A stretch of DNA of 64,000 bases, from contig CM077643.1 in assembly GCA_039707465.1 (NCBI GenBank), positions 67,396,605 to 67,460,604 on the forward strand, read 5' to 3'. The notes beneath the pieces are model-generated. The model did no database searches and was not told the DNA's origin. It saw only the letters and a program-made list of their open reading frames with translations. Made by a program: the position numbers and the translations under genes. This document shows positions 47,949 to 59,274 of this stretch, one piece after another. The first letter of the stretch is position 1; each line of letters begins with the position of its first letter. This DNA comes from Rhabdophis nuchalis. Lineage: Eukaryota; Chordata; Lepidosauria; Squamata; Natricidae.

Positions 47949-48074
47949 GATGTTTTTTATCAAGGTACACCCCAAATATGGGAGGGAGCAAAAAAAAAAA
48001 GTGAAAGGCAAAAGGGTAGCAGTATTCTCCTTCCCATATTTGGGGCATTCCAGGTGCCTTGACAAAAACATCAT
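47949..48074. repeat. Inverted repeat, MITE-like
   Basis: The left arm GATGTTTTTTATCAAGG with CCCCAAATATGGGAGGGA pairs with the right arm TCCTTCCCATATTTGGGG ... CCTTGACAAAAACATCAT. Arms are about 40 bp with small gaps, and the centre is AAAAAAAAAAAGTGAAAGG. No clear target duplication, so the class is unknown. Confidence 0.7.
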
Positions 48075-48150
48075 GTATGTATGTATGTATGTATGTACGT
48101 CATTCATTCATTCATTCATTCATTTATTCATTCATTCATTCATTCTTTTG
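48075..48150. repeat. (GTAT)n and (CATT)n microsatellites
   Basis: Five GTAT units at 48076-48097, then CATT units from 48101 to 48145. Confidence 0.95.
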
Positions 48151-48159
48151 TTTTGCATC

Positions 48160-48236
48160 ACTCAGGGTCTCCTTTGGTGAGATGGGTAGCTATATAAATT
48201 TGACAAATAAATAAATAAATACAAAGTATGAAAAAA
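48160..48236 (+). mobile_element. L2-like LINE tail
   Basis: CACTCAGGGTCTCCTTTGGT, GAGATGGGTAGCTATATAAA and TTTGACAAATAAATAAATAAAT are the end of an L2-type 3' UTR with its tail. Confidence 0.7.
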
Positions 48237-49204
48237 TAAAAAAATGACATTGAAATTACAAAAGGGACGTACTGCATTGTTGGATAATGTGATCCTATAA
48301 AAACATTTCATCAATTTCTATAAAGGAAATAATATCTCTCTAGAGAAAATAAATGAATTTCTAAAGGAACAAAATTTACTGAGGTCCACAGAGGAACAGA
48401 GATAGATTATGAATGAACCCAATTAGGGAAGTTTCTGAAGCTATTAAAAAACTTTAAACTAGGAAAAGTACTTGGTCCAGATGGATTATCAGGTTCTTAT
48501 TATACTGTAAGTGTTTTGAGGGTGAACTTTTACAATCTTAACAAAAGATGATGAACTCTATCATACAGGTAAGAAAGATGCCAGAGAGTTGAAAAGAGGC
48601 CATTCATACCTAAAGAAGGAGAACATTTTACTTTGACAAGAAAAAAGTGCCCATTATCATCATTGAATAATGATCCCAAGTAGTTCAGAACAATTCTGCC
48701 TTAATAGACGGAAAATAATTTTGTAAGAATTTTTTTTTTATGAGGATCAATGTGGGTATTTACCTAAAAGACAGCTAAAGGGCAATGCTAGAATTTTATT
48801 GGACTTTTTGGAATAGCCCAAGCAACATAATGAAAAACAAGCCACATTGATTTTTTCTTTTTTTTGTGGGTGCAGAAAAAGCCTTTGAAAATTTTTATTT
48901 TCTTGTTTAAGGTTTTGAAAGATGAATTTTGGAGAGAACTTTATCAAATGGGTAAAATTGATTTACACTTCACAACAAGCTCAAATAATTGTTAATGGAG
49001 ATCTAACAAAATCTTTGCTACACAAAAAGTAACAAGACCTCCATGCCTTGTCTCCTCTCTTGTTCATATTGGTTTTTGAAATACTGAATAGATAGAAAAC
49101 ACAAAATGAGAGGATTGTGGGAATAAATATTTAAAAGGAAATCTTTAAGATAAAGACTTATTCAGACTTTTGGTGTTTGTACTGGAAGATCCTTCCAGTA
49201 CAAA

Positions 49205-49438
49205 CTTAAGACACTTCTTTTCCAGCAAGCTGGACTGGCGTAGAACTTGAAATTTAGAACAATAGAGCCTCAGCCAAGTTAGATAGGTTTTTAATGGGAT
49301 TTTAGCACAGGTTTTCTATTTAATTTCTTTTAAACTTTTGTATATTGTTATTTATTGTAAATTTTAATGTCCTGTGCACCGCCCAGAGTCCGTCTCGACG
49401 GAGATTGGTGCGGTTAACAAATCGAATAAATAAATCCT
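49205..49438 (+). mobile_element. L2 LINE 3' end inserted in the L1 relic
   Basis: CAAACTTAAGACACTTCTTT corresponds to the SLKTHLF end of the L2 ORF. The 3' UTR with GCACCGCCCAGAGTCCGTCT and CGACGGAGATTGGTGCGG is shared with 1685-2593, and the tail is AAATCGAATAAATAAAT. A 13-bp hairpin (49176-49188 with 49192-49204) marks its left edge. Confidence 0.85.
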
Positions 49439-49522
49439 TTAAAGGGAGTTCAAATGTTACTAGCCAAATTAAAAGAAGTTTGAGCATTAGTAGGTTTCAG
49501 GATTAATGAGCAGAAGACAAAG

Positions 49523-49888
49523 ATGTTAATAAGGAGTATGAAAATGGAAGATCAAGCAGAATTGATGAATAAAATGAGTTTTAAGATGGTGAAGAAGATA
49601 AAATACTTGAGTATCATTATGACAAATATGAATTGCATGTTGTTTCAAAATAACTATGTTAAGACATTGTATATTTTTTTAAAAAGACACGTTAAGATGG
49701 AAGAAATTACCATGGGGAGAATTTCTGTTATAAAAATTAATATCTTGTCTTTGTTTCAAACTACACCTGTTTTAACTATTGGTGCACCATTTAAACAGAA
49801 GCAGAAGGATTTATCTAAATTTGAGTGGCAAGGGGGAAAAATCCAGTTAAATATAAGGTGTTACAGATGCAAAGAAAATATGATTTGA
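49523..49888 (+). pseudogene. L1 ORF2 C-terminal frame, open 121 residues
   Basis: The longest surviving frame of the L1 relic. It holds the KYL..(L/I)..TNMNC..FQNNY block (residues 28-51), the MGRISVIKINIL block (residues 70-82), FQTTPVLT (residues 86-93) and KFEWQGGKIQLN (about 104-115). These are the post-palm domain of vertebrate L1 ORF2p. Flanking stops and the split by an L2 tail show that it is not functional. Confidence 0.75.
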
Positions 49889-50900
49889 AATTGTGTTTTT
49901 CAACTCAGTTTGGATAAAGGAGTGGATGCTGCTAAGAAATAAAAGACTTAAATTAGGATACAATCTGAGATATGGGTAGCATAGCTATTTGTGATATGAT
50001 AAAGTTAAGATTAATATATATTTCAAAAATCATTGTTATACATACCATCTAGAGAATATGGAATAGATACAACTCAGATTGTGTTTGTTAATTTCTTTGT
50101 GCTTCCCAACAGTTGAAAGGATTGAAATTTACCCTGTCTCAGGATCTTAAAGAGAATTTTTGTAAAATGATGTAAAGTTGGTATATTTCACCAGAGGATT
50201 TGTCTAGAATCTATCAAGGCACTTCATGTTTATGCTGGAAGTGTGAAAAACAAGAATGGACATTTTGCCATGCTTGGTGAACATGTATAAAAGCTAAACA
50301 ATTCTATTCAATTTGACTCAAATACATGCACTTTTAAACATTATTATTTAATTGAAACCAAAGGTTTTATTTCTGAGAGTGACATGAACTTTGTTTTTAT
50401 ACCTAAAACTGCAGCAAGAATATTGAATGCACGATTATTGAAAGATTCAATGGAGGAATAGTTGATGAATTGACTTTTTTGATCGGAGAAAAGACAATAT
50501 CTATGTTTATTGATGACTGGTAGTTCCTTATAGACTTTTGAATAAAACAGAAAGAACTAAAGTTATGCTGTATGGTTCTTAGACCAGAAAGATTATAGAA
50601 AAAGGAGAGTTATGTTATGAGCCTAGAGTAATAAGCAAATTTATAATGTATTGCTGTAAAGAAGTTTAGAAGCTACTTTTGATATCTTTATTTCTTTTAC
50701 TTTTTCCCTTTTTGCACATTTAGTTTTCTCTTTTTCTTTCTATTCCTTTTCTATAAATTTGTATTAACTTCTTCCTTTTTAAAAATATTTGATATCTATC
50801 TGTATATCATCATCATTATCATCATCATTATCTATCCAATATTGGCAAATATATATCATAGCCTTTTGCTTCTTTACCCATTTGGGCTTTCCTCAAGAGG

Positions 50901-52048
50901 TGGCAGAAATAAAAGTTGCACATCCAGGAACTGCAGAAAAAAGAAATTATACTTTCATTTGAAATAACCGGATAAATATTTGACTATTTTTAACTTTTGT
51001 CTATTTGTTAATACTACTTGTTTATTTATCCATTTTACCTACGTACATGTAAAATCTGATAGACAAATATGAAAATGGCCAAAAGCTGAAATAAGAAGGA
51101 ACATTCTTTGCTACTTGGTGTACCAGCATTTAAAATTCCTAGTTGGCCATCAATGACTAAAATGCTATATTACTTGTAGTAGACTGGAATGGATGATTTC
51201 AGTTTCAGAAATTGTCCTGGTGACAAAGATATATTGTAGTCCCTTTGACTAATTAGACAGTGATTGCCTGGCCTGAAGTCTTTCTTATTTCTGCCTCTGG
51301 AAAGCTCCAGTATACAAGGAATGTACACAAAATCATCCTGCTGCTGTTTTTCAGGCAATAGGCCAACGTCCATCAACAAATGATTTCAAGAAGTTGCAGA
51401 AAGTGTCCCTATGGAAAATGTCATATTAGAACATTTAAATACTCCAATGTTGTGTTTTTCAAAGGCTTGTCAACAATAATCTTATATGTTATCCTCTGAT
51501 GGAAAGCCTCTGGGCAAGTATTTGTAAAGCTCTAAGAGCTTTATTTATCCCATAAGTTGTTAAGAAAACATTGCTGTCTCTCACTTGCACATGCTTCATC
51601 TCTCACACCTGCACAGATAGCAAGAAAAAGCTTGGCAATGCCATCACTTTCCCTAATTGTTAAGCTATTTGTCACAACTGTTGTCTTCATCACGCATATA
51701 TATGTGGCTGAAATTGCCCTTCTGTAAATCTGCATCATTATGCTCTAGAATGATGGAAAGATGCATCAAAAACCAAATGCAGAATTATACATCAATCAGC
51801 TCTCTACAGATTTAAGCATTCAATTGTTCCATTTTGTGCCTGCCTCACATTTTATCACTAGATGAAACCCAGTGAGAGCTCCATCTTCTTCCTCTCCCCC
51901 ATTCAATCTTACAATTTTCTGTTACATTCCCTTCAAATCATTTACACTTGAAAGAAAAGATTTCCATTGTAATCAACATAGTCTTAATATGCACTGCGGG
52001 CAACAGTAATCCATTCTGATTAGCACATTCACATTCAAGTTTAAATTG
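50901..52048. other. Sequence without a recognised gene
   Basis: No supported structure. The start may still be L1 3' UTR. Confidence 0.4.
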
Positions 52049-52510
52049 TCCTAAAGGTGCTTTTTCAGGAGGCAACTGGACTTTCTTGTGGTTTTCTTTT
52101 GATGACATTTTGCTTTTCATCTAAGAAGATTCTTCAGTTCTGGAATGGAAGGATTGATATTCCTAGCAGACATCTGGTAACTTGCATCATTTTAGAGGGT
52201 CATTGAAGCACTTGGAGGTTTCTCTGTGTCCTCAGTAGTACAGGAAGCAGGACACAGTAGTGCTCCTGGTTCCTGTAGTCTGCAATTTTTCCTCTGGAAA
52301 TCCATTCCTACTCTCACAGCATTGAAAGGCCGTTCATCCCCAATTGTATATCTAAAAGTTTGTAGAGGTTCTCATTCATCAGGTCAGCTTCTTGGATAAG
52401 AAGCAAAATGTCTTCAAAAGGAAAAAAAACCCAAGAAGGTCCAATTGCCTCCTGAAAAAAAGCACATTTGGGACAACCATGACCTGGATGACTGAGAATC
52501 TCTACAGACA
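52049..52510. repeat. Palindromic interspersed repeat, two arms 245 bp apart
   Basis: The left arm (52049-52137) reads TCCTAAAGGTGCTTTTTCAG, GAGGCAACTGGACTTTC and so on to GAAGATTCTTCAG. The right arm (about 52382-52476) is the reverse complement (AGCTTCTTGGATAAGAAGC to CACATTTGGGACAACC). The right side extends to GATGACTGAGAATCTCTACA, which resembles the outer end seen in reverse at 3113 and 35425. Confidence 0.7.
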
Positions 52511-53476
52511 TTCATGTTCAAACTTATTTATTTGCTTATCTAATTTTAAAATTAGTTTAACACAATATTTGGTCTACTTCTATCTGATGAAAGCTATCTT
52601 GATGAAACAAATGTTTCCTAAATTGGGGAATGACACCACACTGGATGACAGTTTATCTATTCTTTTCCAGATTATTACTCTCATATTCTTCTTCCTTACA
52701 CCAGTTTATTGAGCTGGTGCAAGGCTTAGAGTTTAGAGCCTTAATTGTTTTAGCATTTTCAACTATGACCTCTACTTGTGTAAAATATCATTTGAAGTAG
52801 AACTTTCCATATGGGGTTCATCTGGTGAAATTTTTCTATCTGTTCCACATTTGGCCTCACTGTAAACAAAAGTCAACCTAAACGAGAAGTCTGCCAAATG
52901 TGACTGTGTATAGTGCTTACACATCTTAAGATGCCTATCAATGCAGGAAATGCAACAAAGAAGCCTACAGTGGAGATAGCCCTTAGCCATTGTCCATTTT
53001 CTCTATTTTATTCATTTTAATTGCAAGAGGAAATAAAATGAAATGTTCTCTTCATTTATTTCCTTCTCATCTGTTTTGCAGTTTGGACTCTGATAGAGAA
53101 TCAGGTAGTAAATAGGAGACCAGTTGTGATTACACCAATACGTAGACCCAATTAAAACCTTTTGTCAGATTGCTTGAGATGATAAAGATGGCCTGATTCA
53201 GACATTTTCCTGAATAGAGATAATCACAAGGAGGATCATAACCACACAAATTATTTCAATCCAGTTATTGATGGAAGTTACAACTAAGTCATAAAAACCT
53301 GACATTTCCCAAGGGATTTATACAGGCAATTTTATTCAATATATTAGTATAAATTAGAACTTAAAAATTAAAGCTGTTTCTCAATTGTCCATATTGTATG
53401 CAAACATCTTATAAGCATATTATTAAGTAGCTAAGGATAAAAAAAACATTATAAGCAAACCTTGATATCACAGAAA
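52511..53476. other. Sequence without a recognised gene
   Basis: No supported structure. Confidence 0.45.
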
Positions 53477-53484
53477 ATGGAGGG

Positions 53485-53765
53485 CAGTGGTGGGATTCAA
53501 TTTTTTTTATGACCAGTTCTGTGGGCATGGCTTGGTGGGCATGGCTTGGTGGGCATGGCAGGGGAAAGATACTATAAAATCTCCATTCCCTCCCCACTCC
53601 AGGAGAAGGTTACTGCAAAATCCCCATTCCCTCCTGATCAGCTGGGACTCGGAAGGCAGAGAATAAATGGGGGTGGGATGGGGCCAGTCAGAGGTGGTAT
53701 TTATCAGTTCTCCAAGCTACTCAAAATCTCCAGAACTGGCCAAAACCTGCTGAATACCACCTCTG
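53485..53765. mobile_element. Non-autonomous hAT-like element, perfect 8-bp duplication
   Basis: It starts CAGTGGTGGGATTCAA and ends AACCTGCTGAATACCACCTC followed by TG. ATGGAGGG flanks both sides exactly (53477-53484 and 53766-53773). A 14-bp unit, GCATGGCTTGGTGG, is repeated near 53525-53560. Same family as 14734-14926, in opposite orientation. Confidence 0.92.
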
Positions 53766-53773
53766 ATGGAGGG

Positions 53774-54945
53774 TCCTTTTAAACTGGGAAAGTTTTTCAA
53801 ATACAACTTTCTTCCCCTCCAATTGAGAATGGAAGAGCTATGCCTGATCTAGACTACTGATTTTTTAAATCCCAACTTTCACTCACTTGCATTTGTTTCG
53901 AAGCTATCAAAGCCTCCACCTTTTTGAAAGACTGGGATAATTTCTCAGGGCTCTTTTTATCCATATGTTTTAGAGATATAAATTTGAGAGACTGTCACAG
54001 TCAAATCTATTTTTTCTCAATTATCCTACATAATATTTCAGTCATCATTTATGGCATGCTCTTATCAGCTTTGCTTTCAAATTTATATTCAAAAGCTTTT
54101 GTGACAGACAGTAAGTGTGTTGACAAGAGATTAGAACACCAATAGACTGTGTTTCATAATTGTACACTAATATGAGCACTTACACCTTAGATTTGGCTGA
54201 TCATCATAATTATGCCAAAAGCTATACATTCTTTTTTGTTTCATGACTTGGTCACAATTCTCAGTTACAGTGTTTCTTGCACAAAACATAATCAGTGTAA
54301 AGGAAATGTATTGCATGAAATAGGGCTCCCACCCTCAAAAGCAAAATGATCATTGCACTTTTAAATACGTAGATATTAATTGAACAGATGTGCGTTAGGA
54401 GACATGCCTTCTCTTTCATGGTGCCATCTCTAAAAAACAACCTTATGGCTCTGACCATGTGATAAGGCACTGAAAGTTGCTTGTTTTCCCAGGACTGAAA
54501 CAGTTTATTTAGCATCTGGCATCCTGATCCTTTAGCCATTAATATGAGCACTGACTCCATTAATAGTTTTATATTTTCAGCCAGGCTGGAAATACTTAAA
54601 AGTAATACAATTTGTACAACAAAGTATGGTTAATCATGTAACTCATTGTACAAATGCAATGCAGCTGTACAAAACCTAACATACTATCACGTAAAATCTC
54701 AAGCTACCTTCCCTTCCTCTGCTGGCTCAAATATCTAACAACCAGGAAAAATAACCATATATCTATGAACTTCAGTTACTTCAGATGTGTGGATCACAAA
54801 TGGTTAATAACTGTTGACACAATGGCAACTTTTGCATAGCTTCAATATTTATTTGTGTCACCTTTCAAGGAACCTGCATTTTATTTTAAAGTTGGGGTGC
54901 ATTTATTACACAACTATGCACATTCGTTTAGTAAATATGGACCAG
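53774..54945. other. Sequence without a recognised gene
   Basis: No supported structure. Confidence 0.45.
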
Positions 54946-55140
54946 AATAGAATAAGAACAGAACAGAACAGAATAGAATAGAATTTTTTATTGGTCAAGT
55001 GTGATCGGACACACAAGAAATTTGTCTCTGTTGCATAAGTTTTCAGTATGCATACAAGCAACAAGTGATGAATCATTATCATAATCATAAAATACAATCA
55101 TCATAAATAATAAATTCTACATTAAAACAGAGAGTATTTC
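54946..55140 (-). mobile_element. LINE 3' end with AATAG-type tail
   Basis: On the minus strand the words ACAAATTTCTTGTGTGTCCG and ATCACACTTGACCAATAAAA are followed by TTCTATTCTATTCTGTTCTG. This is the familiar 3' end of an abundant snake LINE of the CR1/L3 group whose tail seeds pentanucleotide repeats. The 5' limit near 55140 is approximate. Confidence 0.6.
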
Positions 55141-56283
55141 AAATATTTTCATGTGCCTTCTCTAAGAAAGTTATATTGAGGAGATTGGAAGTGTTTTTAT
55201 CACAAGCTTCTACTGAGTTACCAACACACTGTTTCTCTGTGGCAAACTGTCATCACTGGAGTAACTTTACACTTGAGCAGAAATGGACTATGCTCTTAAT
55301 TTGAATTTTAGATACACACATTAGAAATGTTTTATGTAGAGATGGACAATTCACAATAACATAAGGCATAGATCACAACAGTACATGATATACTTCTGCA
55401 AAGTATGTGATCATAAAAGTATGCTGTGCAGGCTTAATAGATATCCATTTCATGCACATAAAAATTCAGCATCTAGAATTTTTTTTTAAACCAAAGCTTT
55501 TGAAGTCCTGCTGCTGATCATTGCCACATTGATTCATGCTCTGCAGAAGGTAAAAACTGAGATAAAGGTTCTGAAACATGCTTCTCACACACACTTTGCC
55601 CCTGTTCTTCATGCACTCACCCAACACTCTCTTTCAGCAGTTCTTTCTAATGTATTCTGCATAGTTTTTCTGAAAAATTCCTATCTCTCTGTTGAACACT
55701 TTTAACTTTTTTTTGTTATGTAAAACACTGTGTTCATTATGGATCTTTTTGAGAAGATTTTGCTTGTCTCTGTTGAGCTGTCTCAATGTAGATCAAATGC
55801 AGATGCTTGAATAATATCAAATTTAGTCAAGTAAAAAAACGAGAGACTTTTTATTGCTGAGTCTTTTGCTGAAATAAGTCCAATTATTTTTGTATTGTAG
55901 ATATTTTTTTTTAAAAAAATAAGGTTCATCACTTTGTACCACTAAACCAAGAGTAATATGCTTAAGATGGGATATCTGGTCCTTTGAATCACCTTGGGAC
56001 AATGAACATCTGAAATCTAGAGTCCTCTGTGAATGATGCATCATACAAATGCAAATTACAACGTTGACTTTCAAATGAGAATCATATGACAAATGCAATC
56101 TCTTATAGTACTCTGAGTTGTGCCAAAGCTCTTTTTCTAGCCAAATTGTAGGGCATGACAGGATTTGTAAATGGACATTTTCAAAGTATGCATTTCTGAA
56201 TTACTGAGTAATGTTTTACACCAACTGCTTCGCAGCTGATTCTCCTGATTAAAAGAAGGCCATATTTGCTTACACATGTATAA
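55141..56283. other. Sequence without a recognised gene
   Basis: No supported structure. Confidence 0.45.
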
Positions 56284-56316
56284 CTTTAAACCAAAGGTAG
56301 AGAACCATGGCCCCTT

Positions 56317-56391
56317 TAAAATGAACTCTTATCTATTAAAAATAACAGAATAACAGAGTTGGAAGGGACCTCAGAGGTCTTCTAGTCAAAT
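56317..56391 (-). repeat. Left arm of a 75-bp inverted duplication
   Basis: It is the reverse complement of 57294-57368 with one mismatch noted. It includes 25 bp of non-transposon sequence (AAAATGAACTCTTATCTATT) plus the first 50 bp of a CR1 3' UTR. Sharing of the flank means this is a copied segment and not a second CR1 insertion. Confidence 0.9.
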
Positions 56392-56830
56392 AAGAACATA
56401 AGAACAGCCTTGCTGGAACAGGCCACAGCCCATCCAGTCCAGCCTTCTGTCTTACACAGTGGCTCACCATTTGCTTCAGGATCCTCCCAAGCAGATGTCT
56501 TCACCTGCTTATGATTCCCTGCAAATGGCATTGAGAAATATCCTGCCTATCTCTCCAATCCGGAGGCATTCATAATGATAGCCATGGATACCCTTGTTTT
56601 CCATAAACTCGTCTAATCCTTTCTTAAAGGTGTCGAGGCTGATAGCTATCACCACTTCTTCTGGCAAGGAGTTCCATAGACCAGTGATCCTCTGGGTGAA
56701 AAAGTACTTCCTCTTATTTGTTTGCGGTCTAGCTTCCAAAAGTTTCATGGAATGCCCCCTAGTTCTAGTGTTGTGCGATAGGGAAAACAGTTTTTTCTTT
56801 TCTACTTTGTCCACACCGTAATTTGTGGAC
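56392..56830 (-). mobile_element. CR1-group LINE 3' end, second subfamily
   Basis: A minus-strand frame reads DKVEKKKLFSLSHNTRTRGH, then KLLEARPQTNKRKYFFTQRI and LWNSLPEEVVIAISLDTFKK, ending in a 3' UTR that begins AGAACATAAGAACAGCCTTG at 56393 on the plus strand. The words differ from the CR1 at 46.9 kb, so it is another lineage (L3-like). It sits inside the split MITE. Confidence 0.8.
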
Positions 56831-57149
56831 TTCAACGTGTGGACTTCAACTTCCAATTCAACTTCCAATTCTGCTGGCTCAGAAATTCTTGGAACTGAAG
56901 TCCATGTCATAAAGGGGCCATGATTCCCCACCTCTGCTCTAAACTAGTCCTTAATCCCAAAATTTGCATCTTTTGACAGTGTGGTAAACTTAAGACTCTG
57001 GATATGTTTATTAAGGATGGGAAGTTGTTCAAGATGGTATACACAAACAAAATAAAAAAATAAATTCTTAAAATTACAAAGCTTAAAGTCACTGAAAATA
57101 CAGTAGCAGCACTGCACTTAAAACTAAATGTTTTTAAGGCATAATATTT

Positions 57150-57368
57150 CATAATGTTTTTCTTGACAGAACAATTAACCAATGAAATGGGTTGCCTTCA
57201 GAAGTTGTGAGTGCTCCATTCCTGGAGATTTTTAAGAAGAGATTGGACAGCAATTTGTCCAGAATGGTAGAAGGTCTCTTACTTGTGGAGGAGATTTGAC
57301 TAGAAGATCTCTGAGGTCCCTTCCAACTCTGTTATTCTGTTATTTTTAATAGATAAGAGTTCATTTTA
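57150..57368 (+). mobile_element. CR1 LINE 3' end, with right arm of the inverted duplication
   Basis: The terminal ORF2 relic (TTGACAGAACAATTAACCAA to TTAAGAAGAGATTGGACAGC) is followed by GAGGTCCCTTCCAACTCTGT and TATTCTGTTATTTTT. The last 75 bp, together with flanking AATAGATAAGAGTTCATTTT, are duplicated in reverse at 56317. Confidence 0.85.
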
Positions 57369-57923
57369 TAAAAGGCATGGAAGATGATTATAATTTGATA
57401 AGAAGTCATGATCTCTGTTTAGACCCAAATGAGTAGCTCTGACTTCTTTTAATCGAGCAATTACAAGGTTGAGTTTAGTCTAAAGTTCATTTGTTCCTGA
57501 ATAATCACTTTAAAATCAATAATAAAGGAAATTCATTGCTTGAAATGTTTTCCTATTAATTTCTGAATTGTATTTTTTCTGATATTGGATATATGTACAT
57601 CTAGTTTGGAATTTAGGTCTTTTTTTTAATAAGAACACACAATTTTCTTCTTATGGACAAATGAAAGAATAAATCAGCTGGAATAACAAGTTGATAAATG
57701 TTAGATGTTGTGGCTGAATTTATTATGTAGTAATATATATGGGAACAAAGTTAGCACTGGGTTTATTGTAGGGCCTAATTCATCTATTTCACATCCAAAA
57801 ATTCTCTCTAAGTAGAGACAAAGCCTATCACTCAAGTATAATAAAGAGAAGTATAATTGCCACAATGGGCCATAGATCATTCATAGTAGTTTTAGAGGGA
57901 AGTTGATGATCTAAATGCAGGTG
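57369..57923. other. AT-rich sequence without a recognised gene
   Basis: No supported structure. Confidence 0.45.
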
Positions 57924-58087
<164 letters not shown>

Positions 58088-58129
58088 GTTAGAAAAACAA
58101 GGAAGTGAAGATAAAATCACACAACTTGA

Positions 58130-58452
58130 TGAAGGAATTACACTGTATTGAATTCTTGCCATGTTTGTTGCTCCTTTTTCTTCTTCCCTCTCCTTGTTCT
58201 CCCTATTTGCCTTTAAAAGTTCCTCATTATATATCCATTCTTTTAACCTGGCTTCATAAATCAGGTCTTTAATTATGTGTGTTGCTGTTCTCAGGAGAAT
58301 TTTCAATCTGTCTTTGTCTCCTTGATATTTAAGTTCAGCAAGCTGAATACCAGAAGAGAGATCATCAATTAAATCACGTCCTTTTTCCACAATGTTGTGC
58401 CTTTGGTATCGTCCTTTAACAATATACAGCTCAAAGATTACTTTAAAAGTAT
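58130..58452 (-). pseudogene. Unidentified coding-like fragment, about 105 residues
   Basis: The minus-strand frame is open from GAT at 58452 through the TAAA array. It begins DTFKVIFELYIVKGRYQRHN. Other readable stretches are EKGRDLIDDLSSGIQLAE, GDKDRLKILLRTATHIIKD and EARLKEWIYNEELLKANREN. Composition is that of a real soluble helical protein (alternating charged and aliphatic residues), unlike the other orphan frames here. An AG precedes 58450 on the minus strand, as at an exon start, but a stop lies just before it. I do not recognise the family. It may be a LINE ORF1, a gag-like relic or a fragment of a host gene. Confidence 0.4.
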
Positions 58453-58705
58453 CTTATTTTGGATTCACACTGGAACACAATAGTAGCTGAATGCAGATTT
58501 TATCATGCTTGGAAAAAATATAATGGTCCATCGGGATTCAGTCAGTCGTTATGAAGCGTGTTGAATTTAACTGGTTCTTTTCAAATATGACTAGGTATGG
58601 ATTATTGCTTTTGCTTTTTTCTTCCTTGCTCCTAATTGTTGTTTAGTGCTCAGTTCAGGAAACAATGCTCCTAGTCTACAATATAATTGTATAGGTATTT
58701 ACAAT
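58453..58705. other. Sequence without a recognised gene
   Basis: No supported structure. Confidence 0.4.
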
Positions 58706-59253
58706 AATACAATAATACAATAGCAGAGTTGGAAGGGTCCTTGTAGGTCTTCTAGTCCAACCCCCTGCGTGGGCAGGAACCTTATACCATTTCAGACAAA
58801 TGGCTATCTAACATCTTCTTAAAGACTTCCAGGGTTGGGGCATTCACAACTTCTGGAGGCAAGCTGTTCCAGAGGTTAATTGTTCTGTCAGGAAATTTCT
58901 CCTTAGTTCTAAGTTGCTTCTCTCCTTGATTAGTTTCCACCCATTGCTTCTTGTCCTGCCCCCAGATGCCTTGGAGAATAGTTTGACTCCCTCTTCTTTG
59001 TAGTACCCTCTGAGATATCGGAACACTGCTATCATGTCTCCCCTGGTCCTTCTCTTCATCAAACTAGACATACCCAGTTCCTGCAACCGTTCTTCATATG
59101 TTTTAGCCTCCAGTCCCCTAATCATCTTGGTTGCTCTTCTCTGCACTCTTTCCAGAGTCTCCACGTCTTTTCTACATCGTGGCGACCAAAACTGTATGCA
59201 GTATTCCAAGTGTGGCCTTACCAAGCCACTATACAGTGGCATTAACACATTTA
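58706..59253 (-). mobile_element. CR1 LINE 3' end, well preserved
   Basis: Same subfamily and nearly the same 5' truncation as 46893-47470. The frame (59257 to 58844) keeps MPLYSGLVRPHLEYCIQFWS and SLMKRRTRGDMIAVFRYLRG. It then loses the LWNSLP block to a frameshift caused by a short deletion (TGTTCTGTCAGG here, TGTTCTTACTGTTAGG in the other copy). The tail is TTGTATTATTGTATTATTGT. Confidence 0.9.
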
Positions 59254-59274
59254 ACATTCAGTATTTGTCTAACA

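Larger units (their letters stand above)
48240..50900 (+). mobile_element. Decayed L1 LINE, second half of ORF2
   Basis: The L1 reverse transcriptase appears in order with many stops. REKINEFLKEQN lies near 48340, then a PGPDG-type block read as YLVQMDY near 48470. LTRKKCPLSSLNND lies near 48630, GYLPKRQLKGNARILLDFLE near 48755, and a DAEKAFD-type relic near 48870. After an L2 tail insertion the C-terminal part KIKYLSIIMTNMNCMLFQNN lies near 49585, then MGRISVIKINILSLFQTTPV. The end is diffuse at about 50900. No 5' half and no poly(A) tail were found. Confidence 0.8.
56292..56936. mobile_element. hAT-type MITE interrupted by foreign DNA
   Basis: The left end CAAAGGTAGAGAACCATGGC and right end CATGATTCCCCACCTCTG are inverted. 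The flanks CTTTAAAC (56284-56291) and CTCTAAAC (56937-56944) match at 7 of 8. The normal internal part, GTGGACTTCAACTTCCAATT and GAACTGAAGTCCATG, survives only on the right (56825-56936). About 510 bp of inverted-duplicated and CR1 sequence separates it from the left end. Confidence 0.75.
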
